From Streptomyces hygroscopicus subsp. hygroscopicus (lineage in GTDB: Bacteria; Actinomycetota; Actinomycetes; Streptomycetales; Streptomycetaceae): a stretch of DNA of 64,000 bases. Position 1 is the first letter of the stretch, and each line of letters starts with the position of its first letter. Made by a program: the position numbers and the translations under genes. The stretch covers positions 186,001 through 250,000 of the forward strand of contig NZ_BSSM01000010.1 in NCBI RefSeq assembly GCF_030269125.1, in the 5' to 3' direction. Positions 33,008 to 42,062 of the stretch are shown piece after piece. The notes beneath the pieces are model-generated. The model was not told where the DNA came from. It searched no databases and saw only the letters and a list, made by a program, of their open reading frames with translations.

Positions 33008-35899
33008 TTGGCTTTCCAGATGCCGGACCGCGGCCAAGGCCCTGCGGGGCCACGGACGGGGGCGGGCCGCCCGTCCCGGCGGGTGAGGGTCCTGCTCCTG
33101 ACGCTGGGCGTGCTCGCCATCCTCGGTATGACGTTCAGCATGTTCGCCGGCTTCTGGACGAACTGGCTGTGGTACCGGTCGGTGCACTACTCGTCCGTGT
33201 TCACCACCACACTGTGGACCAAGATCGGGCTGTTCTTCGTCTTCGGTCTGCTCACGGCGTTCGCGGTCGCCCTCAACATCTGGCTCGCGCACCGGCTGCG
33301 GCCCCCGCTGAGCGCCATGTCCACGGAGCAGCAGAGCCTGGACCGCTACCGGATGGGCCTCGCGCCGTACAAGACCTGGCTGCTGCTCGGGGTCAGCGCC
33401 CTGGTCGGACTGATCGCGGGCGCCTCGGCGGCCGGCGAGTGGCGCACCTGGCTGATGTGGGTGAACGGAGTTCCCTTCCACCAGAAGGACCCCCAGTTCC
33501 ACCTCGACATCTCCTTCTACGCCTTCGACCTGCCCTGGTTCCGGTTCCTGCTGGCCTTCGGCTTCGCCGCCGTGATCCTGTCCCTGATCGCCGCCGCCTT
33601 CACGCACTACCTGTACGGCGGCCTGCGCCTCACCAGCCCCGGGGCGCGCGCCACCGCCGCCGCGACCAGTCACCTCTCGGTGCTGCTCGGTCTGTTCGTC
33701 GCCCTCAAGGCGGTCGCCTACTGGCTCGACCGGTACGGCCTGGCGGTGAAGTCGAGCGACTTCAAGACCACGGGCGACTGGACCGGGCTGCGCTATGTCG
33801 ACGCCAACGCCTATCTGCCGGCCAAGACGATCCTCTTCTGCATCGCCGTCATCTGCGCGCTGCTGTTCCTCGCCACCCTGTGGCGGCGCACCTGGCAGCT
33901 GCCGGTGATCGGCTTCGGCCTGATGGTCCTCTCCGCGATCCTGATCGGCGGGCTCTACCCGGCGATCGTGCAGAAGTTCCAGGTCGAGCCCAACGAGCAG
34001 GCCAAGGAAGCCCCGTACGTGAAGAAGAACCTCACGGCGACCCGCGAGGCGTACGGCATCGACGACACCGAGGTCACCAAGTACGACGGCAAGTCCACCA
34101 CCTCGGACAACGCCAGACTCCGCGCGGACGCGAACGACGCGGCGAGCATCCGGATCATGGATCCGAACATCGTCTCGCCCACGTTCGAGCAGGCGCAGGA
34201 GATGAAGGACTACTACAGCTTCCCTGCCAACCTGGACGTCGACCGGTACCCCACCGAGGACGGCAAACTCCAGGACACCGTCATCGGGCTGCGCGAGCTG
34301 AACCTGAAGGGCGTCCCGAAGCACAACTGGATCAACGACCACTTCCGTTACACGCACGGTTACGGCGTGGTCGCCGCCAAGGGCACCGAGGCCGCCGACG
34401 GCCAGCCCGTCTTCACCGAGTACGACCTGCCCTCCAAGGGCGACCTGCCCACCTACGAACAGCGGGTCTACTACGGCGAGAAGACCACCACCTACTCCAT
34501 CGTCGGGGGGCCCCAGAAGGAGGTCGACCGTCCCACCGACAACAACGGCGAGGTGACGACCAGTTACGCCGGCAGGAGCGGGGTGGACCTCGACAGCCCG
34601 CTGAACCGGGCGGCGTACGCGATGGCGTTCAACGAGCCGCAGATCCTGTACTCGGGCGCGATCGGCAAGGGATCGCGGATCCTGTACAACCGCACGCCCA
34701 AGGAGCGCGTCGAGGCGGTCGCCCCCTGGCTGACCATCGACGGCGACGCCTACCCGGCCGTCGTCAAGGGCCGCATACAGTGGATCGTCGACGGCTACAC
34801 GACGTCGAACGGCTACCCGTACTCCTCGCGTACGACCCTCGGCGACACCACGGCCGACTCGCTGACCGCCGGCAGCGACAACCGCAGCGTGGTGGCCCCG
34901 CAGAACCAGGTCAACTACATCCGCAACTCCGTGAAGGCGACCGTCGACGCGTACACCGGCGAGGTCGAGCTGTACCAGTGGGACACCCGGGACCCGGTGC
35001 TGAAGACCTGGATGAAGGCGTTTCCCGGCACGGTGCGGCCCAAGAGCGCGATCTCCCCGCAGCTGCTGTCCCATCTGCGCTACCCCCAGGACCTGTTCAA
35101 GGTCCAGCGCGAGCTGCTCACCCGCTACCACGTGACCGACCCGCAGACGTTCCTCACCGGCAGTGAGGTGTGGCAGGTGCCGAACGACCCGACCAACAAG
35201 TCGGGCGACGCGGTGCCGCCGTACTACCTGAGCATGAAGATGCCCGGCCAGACCAAGCAGGCGTTCTCGCTGTCGACCACGTTCACGCCGACCGGCCGGT
35301 ACAACCTCAGCGCCTTCATGTCGGTCGACTCCGAGGCGGACAGCAGCGACTACGGCAAGATCAGGATCCTGAAACTGCCGACCAGTACGACGGTCGACGG
35401 GCCCAGACAGGTCCAGAGCCAGTTCAACTCCGAACAGGACGTCGCCGCCGCGATCAAGCTCCTCAAGGGCGGCGACTCCGAGGTGGAGTACGGCAATCTG
35501 CTGACCGTGCCGCTGGACGGCGGACTGCTCTATGTGGAGCCGGTCTACGTACGCGGCGGCGGCCTGAAACTCCCCTTGCAGCGCAAGGTGTTGGTCACCT
35601 ACGGGGACCGGCCGCCGGCGTTCGAGAACACGCTCGGCGAGGCGCTGGACAAGCTCTTCGGTACCAGCTCGGCCGCCGCCGGGCCGCCGGACGGCGGCAC
35701 CAAGGCACCGCCCGCGTCGAGCGATCCGACCGTCCAGCAGGCACTCGCCGACGCCCAGAAGGCGTTCGACGCCGGACAGCGGGCGTTGAAGCAGCCCGAC
35801 GGCCCCGACTGGGGCGCTTACGCCAAGGCCCAGAAGGACCTCAAGGCGGCGCTGGAACGCGCGCAGGCCGCGGAGAAGCAGCCGAAGCACAAGGGCTGA
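33008..35899 (+). CDS. UPF0182 family large membrane protein
   Basis: 963 residues from TTG 33008, with GAGGGG six bases upstream; the product would begin MAFQMPDRG. Seven hydrophobic segments occupy roughly residues 25-345 (RVLLLTLGVLAILGM first), then a large extracytoplasmic region, and a charged Ala/Lys-rich helix at the C-terminus. This is the complete UPF0182 layout found across actinobacteria (Rv3193c in M. tuberculosis). Function unknown. It is followed directly by an initiator tRNA gene. Confidence 0.9.
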   Translation: MAFQMPDRGQGPAGPRTGAGRPSRRVRVLLLTLGVLAILGMTFSMFAGFWTNWLWYRSVHYSSVFTTTLWTKIGLFFVFGLLTAFAVALNIWLAHRLRPPLSAMSTEQQSLDRYRMGLAPYKTWLLLGVSALVGLIAGASAAGEWRTWLMWVNGVPFHQKDPQFHLDISFYAFDLPWFRFLLAFGFAAVILSLIAAAFTHYLYGGLRLTSPGARATAAATSHLSVLLGLFVALKAVAYWLDRYGLAVKSSDFKTTGDWTGLRYVDANAYLPAKTILFCIAVICALLFLATLWRRTWQLPVIGFGLMVLSAILIGGLYPAIVQKFQVEPNEQAKEAPYVKKNLTATREAYGIDDTEVTKYDGKSTTSDNARLRADANDAASIRIMDPNIVSPTFEQAQEMKDYYSFPANLDVDRYPTEDGKLQDTVIGLRELNLKGVPKHNWINDHFRYTHGYGVVAAKGTEAADGQPVFTEYDLPSKGDLPTYEQRVYYGEKTTTYSIVGGPQKEVDRPTDNNGEVTTSYAGRSGVDLDSPLNRAAYAMAFNEPQILYSGAIGKGSRILYNRTPKERVEAVAPWLTIDGDAYPAVVKGRIQWIVDGYTTSNGYPYSSRTTLGDTTADSLTAGSDNRSVVAPQNQVNYIRNSVKATVDAYTGEVELYQWDTRDPVLKTWMKAFPGTVRPKSAISPQLLSHLRYPQDLFKVQRELLTRYHVTDPQTFLTGSEVWQVPNDPTNKSGDAVPPYYLSMKMPGQTKQAFSLSTTFTPTGRYNLSAFMSVDSEADSSDYGKIRILKLPTSTTVDGPRQVQSQFNSEQDVAAAIKLLKGGDSEVEYGNLLTVPLDGGLLYVEPVYVRGGGLKLPLQRKVLVTYGDRPPAFENTLGEALDKLFGTSSAAAGPPDGGTKAPPASSDPTVQQALADAQKAFDAGQRALKQPDGPDWGAYAKAQKDLKAALERAQAAEKQPKHKG

Positions 35900-35940
35900 T
35901 CGGCCCCGCCCCGCGTCGTGATACGGTTGGCTCACAACGA

Positions 35941-36014
35941 CGCGGGGTGGAGCAGCTCGGTAGCTCGCTGGGCTCATAACCCAGAGGTCGCAGGTTCAAA
36001 TCCTGTCCCCGCTA
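35941..36014 (+). tRNA. Initiator tRNA-fMet (CAU), copy 1
   Basis: 74 bases. The anticodon loop CTCATAA has CAU; the anticodon stem has three consecutive G-C pairs (GGG/CCC) and base 1 (C) does not pair with base 72 (T), both initiator hallmarks. The T-loop is TTCAAAT. CCA is not encoded. Confidence 0.97.
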
Positions 36015-36022
36015 CGGAAAGT

Positions 36023-36057
36023 CGAAGGCCCGGATCCTTTCAGGATCCGGGCCTTCG
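36023..36057 (+). terminator. Hairpin terminator after tRNA-fMet copy 1
   Basis: A 15-base perfect stem (36023-36037 with 36043-36057) has the loop TTTCA. It starts eight bases after the tRNA. Confidence 0.88.
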
Positions 36058-36235
36058 TGGTGTGTGAACACGCGGCGGGCGAACACAAGTTGGGAAAGGA
36101 GCCACCGCCGCGCCGCCGTGAGGAGTTGGGCGCTGTGTGTTTGACTTGTCGTCCTGTGGGCATGTCGACAAAACGCTGAAGTGACCTCACGGGGTGGGGT
36201 ATACCGGGTGTACCCAGGTTGCGGGTGGTGCGACG

Positions 36236-38047
36236 ATGGACGTTATGGGGGACAAGGCAACTCTGTTCGAGTCAGGGCGATTTGTACAGACTTTCGGTGA
36301 GGGGCCGGCCCGCGACGAGGTGGGCGACATGGCGGACGCCGCCGACGAGGTGCGCCTCGCGCTCGCCGCACGCAGCGGCGACGCGGAGGCCGCCAGCGTC
36401 CTCGGCGCCATGCTGCTGCGCCGCGGCGACCTCGACGGGGCGGAGTCCCATCTGAGGGCAGCCACCGCGGCCGGTGACCGGGCCGCGGCCAACAACCTGG
36501 GCGTCCTGCTGCACCAGCGCGGGTACGCCGACGAGGCGGCCGGGTGGTGGCGCATCGCGGCCGTCGCCGGTTCCGCCGCCGCCGCGCACGCGCTCGGCCG
36601 CTACCACCGCGAACGCGGGGACGAACCCGCCGCCGAGTACTGGCTGCGCCAGTCCGCCGAGCAGGGCCACGTCCTCGGCGCCTACGCGCTGGCCGACCTC
36701 CTGGAGCACCGCGGGGACGCCGGGGCCGGGCGCTGGATGCGGCTCGCCGCCGAGCGGGGGCACCGGGAGGCCGCCTACCGGGTGGCGCGTGCGCTCGACC
36801 GCGGGGCCGAGGACCGGGGCGGGAGTGGGGGTGACAACGCTGTCGCGGAGGCCGAGCAGTGGTACCGGCAGGCCGCGGCGCGCGGGCACCGGCGCGCCGC
36901 GCTGCACCTCGGGGCGATCCTGGAGCAGCGCGGGGAGCTGAAGGAGGCCGGGCGCTGGTATCTGACCTCCGCCAAGGACGGCGAACCGCGGGCCGCCTGT
37001 GCCCTCGGCTTCCTGCTGCGGGACGCCGGGGACACCGAGTCCGCGGCCGTGTGGTGGCTGCGCGCCGCCCAGGAGGGCGACGGCAACGCGGCCAACGCGC
37101 TCGGCGCGCTGCACGCCGAGCGGGGCGAGACCCAGACCGCCGAGCGCTGGTACCGGGCGGCGCTGGACGCGGGGGACGACAACGGCGCGTACAACCTCGG
37201 CCTGCTCTGCGCCGAGCAGGGGCGCACCGCGCAGGCCGAGCAGTGGTACCGGCGCGCCGCGTACGCCGGGCACAGGGAGGCCGCGAACGCGCTGGCCATC
37301 CTGTTGCTCCAGGTCGGCGACACGTCCGGGGCGGAGCCGTGGTTCTCCAAGGCGGCCGAGGCGGGGAGCGTCGACGCGGCGTTCAACCTCGGCATCCTCT
37401 ACGCCGGCCGCGGCGAGGAGGCGGTGGCGCTGCGCTGGTACGAGCGGGCGGCCGCCGCGGGGCACACCGAGGCCGCGCTCCAGGTCGGCATGGCACGGCT
37501 GCGCGAGCGGGACGAGAGGGCGGCCGAGCGGCATCTGCGCTGTGCGGCGGGGGGCGGCAGCGCGGAGGCGGCATACCGGTTGGCCGCCCTGCTGGACGCC
37601 CGCAGGCCGCCGCGGCCCGCGCACGAGCTGGGGGAAAGCGCGCACGAGAAGGCCGAGTGCGAGGAGTGGTACGAGCGGGCGGCGCAGCAGGGGCACCGGC
37701 GTGCGCAGGTGCGGGTCGGCATGCTCGCGTCCGCGCGGGGGGACGTGGTGGAGGCGGCGCGGTGGTACCGGGCGGCGGCGGAGGCGGGGTCGCGGAACGG
37801 AGCGTTCAACCTGGGCCTGCTCCTGGCCCGCGAGGGCAGCGAGCCGGAGGCGGCGGTGTGGTGGACGCGGGCGGCCGACGCCGGTCACGGCCGCGCGGCC
37901 CTGCGCCTGGCTCTCGTCTACGCCCGCCGCGGCGAGCTGGCCGAGGGCCAGCGCTGGGCGACCCGCGCGGCGGAACTGGGGCCGGCGGAGGTGACGGAGC
38001 GGGCGGGCCGGCTGCGGGACGCGCTGCGCGAGGAACTGTCGGCCTGA
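36236..38047 (+). CDS. Sel1/TPR-like repeat protein
   Basis: 603 residues from ATG 36236; ATG 36245 is an alternative start. Apart from a 45-residue N-terminus, the protein is a chain of about fifteen Sel1-type helical repeats of some 36 residues, with the recurring pattern AxxxLGxLxxxRG then AxxWYxxAAxxG, such as ALGALHAERGETQTAERWYR. Such solenoids scaffold protein complexes; partners are unknown. TATACC at 36200-36205 may be a -10 element. The gene is bracketed by two identical initiator tRNA genes. Confidence 0.88.
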   Translation: MDVMGDKATLFESGRFVQTFGEGPARDEVGDMADAADEVRLALAARSGDAEAASVLGAMLLRRGDLDGAESHLRAATAAGDRAAANNLGVLLHQRGYADEAAGWWRIAAVAGSAAAAHALGRYHRERGDEPAAEYWLRQSAEQGHVLGAYALADLLEHRGDAGAGRWMRLAAERGHREAAYRVARALDRGAEDRGGSGGDNAVAEAEQWYRQAAARGHRRAALHLGAILEQRGELKEAGRWYLTSAKDGEPRAACALGFLLRDAGDTESAAVWWLRAAQEGDGNAANALGALHAERGETQTAERWYRAALDAGDDNGAYNLGLLCAEQGRTAQAEQWYRRAAYAGHREAANALAILLLQVGDTSGAEPWFSKAAEAGSVDAAFNLGILYAGRGEEAVALRWYERAAAAGHTEAALQVGMARLRERDERAAERHLRCAAGGGSAEAAYRLAALLDARRPPRPAHELGESAHEKAECEEWYERAAQQGHRRAQVRVGMLASARGDVVEAARWYRAAAEAGSRNGAFNLGLLLAREGSEPEAAVWWTRAADAGHGRAALRLALVYARRGELAEGQRWATRAAELGPAEVTERAGRLRDALREELSA

Positions 38048-38119
38048 GTGGCCCCGGTCACTCGGGCCTGAATGGATTTGCCTCCGTCGGCTTCCCTCGC
38101 GTAGTGTCGTGTTCACCGA

Positions 38120-38193
38120 CGCGGGGTGGAGCAGCTCGGTAGCTCGCTGGGCTCATAACCCAGAGGTCGCAGGTTCAAATCCTGTCCCCGCTA
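38120..38193 (+). tRNA. Initiator tRNA-fMet (CAU), copy 2
   Basis: Identical over all 74 bases to the copy at 35941-36014, with the same initiator features. It begins 72 bases after the Sel1 gene and has its own terminator. CCA is not encoded. Confidence 0.97.
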
Positions 38194-38202
38194 CTGAAGA
38201 CC

Positions 38203-38236
38203 GAGGGCCGGAATCCAGAAATGGGTTCCGGCCCTC
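38203..38236 (+). terminator. Hairpin terminator after tRNA-fMet copy 2
   Basis: An 11-base stem GAGGGCCGGAA with TTCCGGCCCTC (38203-38213 with 38226-38236) lies ten bases after the tRNA. Its sequence differs from the terminator of copy 1. Confidence 0.82.
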
Positions 38237-38322
38237 AGTCGTGTCCGGGGCATGGAGTGTCGGGCTGCGCGCAGGCCCATGGGAAGCGGAGGTCCGCGGA
38301 GGACGGAGGCTCCAGCGCGAGG

Positions 38323-38345
38323 AAAAAAGGGGGCTCGCGCCCCCT
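38323..38345 (-). terminator. Intrinsic terminator for catR
   Basis: On the minus strand a 7-base stem (38339-38345 with 38328-38334) around a four-base loop is followed by a run of Ts (38323-38328). It lies 20 bases after the catR stop. Confidence 0.8.
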
Positions 38346-38364
38346 GGAGCCTGGAACGGGAGCG

Positions 38365-38781
38365 TCAGGCGCCCGCGCAGTCCGGGCACAGTCCCCGGTA
38401 CGTCACCTCGACGTCCGACACCGTGAAGCCGAAGCGCTCGGTGTCGGGGAGGTCCGCCAGGGGGTTGCCCGTGGGGTGGACGTCGCGGATCGCGCCGCAG
38501 CGGGCGCAGACCAGGTGGTGGTGCGGCCGGTGCGCGTTCGGGTCGTACCGCTTCGCGCGCTTGTCGGTCGAGACTTCCAGCACCTCGCCGAGCGTGACCA
38601 GCTCGCCCAGCGTGTTGTAGACGGTGGCCCGGGAGATCTCCGGCAGCTTCGCGACGGCCCGCGCGTGCACCTCGTCGGCCGTCATGTGGACGTGCTCGCC
38701 GTCGAGGACCTCGGCCACCACGCGTCGCTGCGCGGTCATCCGCCATCCGCGTCCACGCAGCCGTTCCAGAAGGTCGCTCAT
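38365..38781 (-). CDS. catR: Fur-family peroxide-responsive repressor CatR
   Basis: 138 residues. Fur-family features: an N-terminal winged helix (MTAQRRVVAEVL, SRATVYNTLGELV), the metal-binding segment HRPHHHLVCARCG and a second CPDC pair near the C-terminus, giving the structural zinc site. The divergent neighbour is catalase, and a perfect inverted repeat overlaps the catalase promoter, as expected for the peroxide repressor CatR. AGGCTA-type DNA gives TAGGCT on the minus strand seven bases before the ATG, so the mRNA may be leaderless. The likely signal is oxidation of the regulatory metal site by hydrogen peroxide. Confidence 0.9.
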   Translation of the reverse strand: MSDLLERLRGRGWRMTAQRRVVAEVLDGEHVHMTADEVHARAVAKLPEISRATVYNTLGELVTLGEVLEVSTDKRAKRYDPNAHRPHHHLVCARCGAIRDVHPTGNPLADLPDTERFGFTVSDVEVTYRGLCPDCAGA

Positions 38782-38842
38782 GGCTACCAGCCTAACAGCA
38801 AGGGAGACCAGGACGGGAATGGGTGTGAGTTTGGAACCCCAT

Positions 38843-38870
38843 TTGACTTGGACTTAGTCCAATGTAGGAT
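38843..38870 (+). promoter_or_regulatory. catA promoter with CatR operator
   Basis: -35 TTGACT (38843-38848) and -10 TAGGAT (38865-38870) are 16 bases apart. A perfect palindrome, TTGGACTTAGTCCAA (38848-38862), fills the spacer. Repressor bound there would block RNA polymerase. The match to a Fur-family operator beside a Fur-family gene is strong. Confidence 0.88.
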
Positions 38871-38926
38871 CTGGACTGGCTTTGGCCAAGGGACAGCATT
38901 GGCCGGCGTAGACGCAGGAGGCGCAC

Positions 38927-40390
38927 GTGACGCAGGGACCGCTCACCACGGAGGCCGGAGCTCCGGTCGCCGACAACCAGAACAGCGAGACGGCGGGCGT
39001 CGGCGGCCCGGTGCTGGTCCAGGACCAGCTGCTGCTGGAGAAGCTGGCGCACTTCAACCGCGAGCGCATCCCGGAGCGGGTCGTGCACGCGCGCGGCGCC
39101 GGTGCCTACGGCACCTTCACGGTGACCGCCGACGTCACCCCGTACACCAGGGCCGCCTTCCTCTCCGAGGTGGGCAAGGAGACCGAGGTCTTCCTGCGCT
39201 TCTCGACGGTGGCCGGCAACCTGGGCGCGGCGGACGCCGTCCGTGACCCGCGCGGTTTCGCGGTGAAGTTCTACACCGAGGAGGGCAACTACGACCTCGT
39301 CGGCAACAACACCCCGGTCTTCTTCATCCGGGACGCGATCAAGTTCCCCGACTTCATCCACACCCAGAAGCGCGACCCCTACACGGGCAGCCAGGAGGCC
39401 GACAACGTGTGGGACTTCTGGGGGCTGTCCCCGGAGGCCACGCACCAGGTGACCTGGCTGTTCGGCGACCGCGGCATCCCCGCGTCGTACCGGCACATGG
39501 ACGGCTTCGGCTCGCACACCTTCCAGTGGAACAACTCCGACGGGCCGGACGGCGAGGTCTTCTGGGTCAAGTACCACTTCAAGACCGACCAGGGCATCAA
39601 GAACCTCACCGCCAGTGAGGCCGCGGTGCTCGCGGGCACCGACCCCGACTCCCACCAGCGCGACCTGCGCCAGGCGATCGAGCGGGGCGAGTTCCCGAGC
39701 TGGACCGTGGGCGTGCAGATCATGCCGGCGGCGGACGCGGCGTCGTACCGCTTCAACCCGTTCGACCTGACCAAGGTGTGGCCGCACGCGGACTACCCGG
39801 TCATCGAGATCGGCAGGCTGGAGCTGAACCGCAACCCGCGCAACGTCTTCGCCGAGGTCGAGCAGTCGATCTTCAGTCCCTCGCACTTCGTGCCGGGCAT
39901 CGGCCCCTCGCCCGACAAGATGCTCCAGGGCCGGCTCTTCGCCTACGGCGACGCGCACCGCTACCGCGTCGGCGTCAACGCCGACCACCTGCCGGTCAAC
40001 CGCCCGCACGCCACCGAGGCGCGCACCCACTCCCGTGACGGCTTCCTCTACGACGGCCGGCACGGCGGCGCGAAGAACTACGAGCCCAACAGCTTCGGCG
40101 GGCCCGAGCAGACCGGGCGCGCGCTGTGGCGGTCGTACGACGGTTTCGCCCCCGGCACCGGCGACCACCCGACCCCGCGGCACGCCGAGGACGACGACTT
40201 CGTGCAGGCGGGAAACCTCTACCGGCTGATGTCGGAGGGGGAGAAGGAGCGGTTGATCGCCAACCTGGCCGGGTCGATCTCCCAGGTCTCGCGCGAGGAC
40301 ATCGCCGAGCGCGCGATCGCCAACTTCGCGGCCGCGGACGCCGACTTCGGCAAGCGTCTGGAGGCGGCGGTGCGGGCGCAGCGCGGCTGA
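38927..40390 (+). CDS. catA: Monofunctional heme catalase
   Basis: 487 residues from GTG 38927, with AGGAG six bases upstream. Clade features: catalytic His54 in RVVHARGAGAYGTF, the Asn region VGNNTPVFFIRDA, and the heme-ligand Tyr in RLFAYGDAHRYR. Length and termini match small-subunit catalases. It destroys hydrogen peroxide in the cytoplasm and is the main vegetative catalase controlled by the divergent CatR. A hairpin terminator shared with the CBS gene follows. Confidence 0.96.
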   Translation: MTQGPLTTEAGAPVADNQNSETAGVGGPVLVQDQLLLEKLAHFNRERIPERVVHARGAGAYGTFTVTADVTPYTRAAFLSEVGKETEVFLRFSTVAGNLGAADAVRDPRGFAVKFYTEEGNYDLVGNNTPVFFIRDAIKFPDFIHTQKRDPYTGSQEADNVWDFWGLSPEATHQVTWLFGDRGIPASYRHMDGFGSHTFQWNNSDGPDGEVFWVKYHFKTDQGIKNLTASEAAVLAGTDPDSHQRDLRQAIERGEFPSWTVGVQIMPAADAASYRFNPFDLTKVWPHADYPVIEIGRLELNRNPRNVFAEVEQSIFSPSHFVPGIGPSPDKMLQGRLFAYGDAHRYRVGVNADHLPVNRPHATEARTHSRDGFLYDGRHGGAKNYEPNSFGGPEQTGRALWRSYDGFAPGTGDHPTPRHAEDDDFVQAGNLYRLMSEGEKERLIANLAGSISQVSREDIAERAIANFAAADADFGKRLEAAVRAQRG

Positions 40391-40412
40391 GGCGGCGGCG
40401 CGGAGGGCCCTT

Positions 40413-40449
40413 CGGGCGGGCCGGAGTCCCTGGGGCTCCGGCCCGCCCG
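40413..40449. terminator. Bidirectional hairpin after catA
   Basis: A 14-base perfect stem (40413-40426 with 40436-40449) with a nine-base loop lies between the convergent catA and CBS genes. No T run follows. Confidence 0.85.
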
Positions 40450-40471
40450 CGCCTTCCGGAGCCCGCTGTCC

Positions 40472-40879
40472 TCAGGCGCCCGCTCGGGCCAGTGGGGCGC
40501 GCTCACGGGCCGGGGACCAGCAGCGGATGATGTCCCGGACCGAGACGATGCCGGCGACCTCGCCGCGGTCGAGCACGATCAGATGCCGGAAGCCGCCGTG
40601 CGTCATCGCGTCGGCGGCCTCCTCCAGCGTCCAGGTCGGCGCGGCGAAGACGACGTCGGTGGTGGTGTGGGCGTGGGCGCGCTCGGTGTCCGGGTCCTGG
40701 CCGAGGCCGACGGAGTTGAGGATGTCGCGCTCGGTGAGGATGCCGATGCCGCCGGCGTCCGGATCGAGGATCACGGCGGCGCCGACGCGCCGGGCGGACA
40801 TCAGCGTGGCTGCCTCACGGAGGGTGTGGGTGGGACCGAGGACGAGGATCACCGTGCTCATGGCGTCGCGGACCAGCAT
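40472..40879 (-). CDS. Two-CBS-domain protein
   Basis: 135 residues from ATG 40879; the upstream GTG 40891 overlaps the AGGAGG ribosome binding site, so the ATG is preferred. Two CBS repeats are visible: LREAATLMSARRVGAAVILD with GILTERDI, and LEEAADAMTHGGFRHLIVLD with GIVSVRDI. CBS pairs bind adenine nucleotides and are small stress or energy sensors in Streptomyces. No partner domain is fused. Confidence 0.9.
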   Translation of the reverse strand: MLVRDAMSTVILVLGPTHTLREAATLMSARRVGAAVILDPDAGGIGILTERDILNSVGLGQDPDTERAHAHTTTDVVFAAPTWTLEEAADAMTHGGFRHLIVLDRGEVAGIVSVRDIIRCWSPARERAPLARAGA

Positions 40880-41028
40880 GGGTGGGGCCACCTCCTGGGG
40901 GTCCGGGGCCTTGTCCCCGGATTCACAAATTCACAAGTGGGGGTAGCCTCAGGGTCTCAGGTCAAGGCCGGGTCAACAAGAGGGCGCGCGTTGGTCATCG
41001 GGGGGCGTGCGCAGGCGTCCCGCAGACC
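40880..41028. other. Intergenic region between CBS and hisN genes
   Basis: The region has lower GC than its surroundings. Two close copies of TTCACAA and a CTTGACCTGA on the minus strand, which could contribute a -35, are the only features seen. Confidence 0.35.
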
Positions 41029-41865
41029 TCACTGGCGCCGGTTGAGATACCCCAGCAACTCTTCGTGCAGCAGGCCGTTGGACGCGGCCGCGTTGCCGCT
41101 GTGCGGGCCGGGGCGGCCGTCGAGCCCGGTGAAGGTGCCGCCGGCCTCGGTGACGACGATGGCGGGGGCGGCCATGTCCCACAGCGACAGCTCCGGCTCC
41201 GCGCAGATGTCCACGGAGCCCTCGGCGACCATCATGTACGACCAGAAGTCGCCGTACGCGCGGGTGCGCCACACCTCGCGGGTGAGGTCCAGGAACCCGT
41301 CGAGGCGGTCCTGCTCCTCCCAGCCGGAGAGGGACGAGTAGGTGAACGAGGCATCCGCGAGGGTGTTGACGCCGGAGACGTGGATACGGCTCGCCGAGGT
41401 CAGGTTGCGGCCGCTGAAGGCGCCGTGGCCCTTCGCGGCCCACCAGCGGCGGCCGAGGGCCGGGGCGGAGACGAGGCCCACGACGGGGTGGTAATCCTCC
41501 CCGTTCCCGGCTTCGCCCGAGCGGGAGGTGCCCCCGCCGCCCGCCTCCATCAGCGCGATCAGGGTGGCCCAGACGGGGACGCCGCGCACGTAGTTCTTCG
41601 TACCGTCGATCGGGTCGATCACCCAGCGGCGGGGGCCGGATCCCTCGATGCCGTACTCCTCGCCGAGGATCGCGTCCCTCGGGCGGGCGCGCTGGAGCCG
41701 GTCGCGGATGAGCTTCTCGGCCGCCTTGTCCGCCTCGCTCACCGGTGTCATGTCCGGCTTAGTCTCCACCTTCAGGTCCAGCGCCTTGAAGCGGTCCATG
41801 GTGGCGGCGTCGGCCGCGTCCGCGAGGACGTGGGCGAGGCGGAGGTCGTCGAGGTAGTCCGGCAT
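41029..41865 (-). CDS. hisN: Histidinol-phosphatase, inositol monophosphatase family
   Basis: 278 residues from ATG 41865. IMPase-family metal motifs: EEYG (about 69), WVIDPIDGTKNYVRG (about 80-94) and LWDMAAPAIVVTEAGG near the end. In S. coelicolor the corresponding gene (SCO5208) was shown to encode the missing histidinol-phosphatase of histidine biosynthesis, unlinked to the other his genes. A short Gly/Ser-rich insertion (around GGGGTSRSGEAGNGED, residues 106-121) is unusual for the family and looks like a surface loop. TAGCGT ends seven bases before the ATG, so the mRNA may be leaderless. Confidence 0.88.
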   Translation of the reverse strand: MPDYLDDLRLAHVLADAADAATMDRFKALDLKVETKPDMTPVSEADKAAEKLIRDRLQRARPRDAILGEEYGIEGSGPRRWVIDPIDGTKNYVRGVPVWATLIALMEAGGGGTSRSGEAGNGEDYHPVVGLVSAPALGRRWWAAKGHGAFSGRNLTSASRIHVSGVNTLADASFTYSSLSGWEEQDRLDGFLDLTREVWRTRAYGDFWSYMMVAEGSVDICAEPELSLWDMAAPAIVVTEAGGTFTGLDGRPGPHSGNAAASNGLLHEELLGYLNRRQ

Positions 41866-42062
41866 GCACGCCACGCTATCGGTCGGGGCCGGGGCGGGGC
41901 CAACACGGGGGTGTCCGGGCGGTTCGCGGGGGCTCGGTGCCGCGCGGCGCACGACCCGCGTATCCGGCACACGGCCTTCCGTTCCCCTGTGACCGCCCCC
42001 TTGACACCACCCGAAAGCCCGTCAAATCTGGGCGGAACGCCGTTTACCCCAGGGAGGCGACG

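Noticed and set aside
35941..38193. Integrated element between two tRNA-fMet copies
   Set aside because: No integrase, excisionase or transfer gene lies between them, and the only gene is an ordinary high-GC Sel1-repeat gene.
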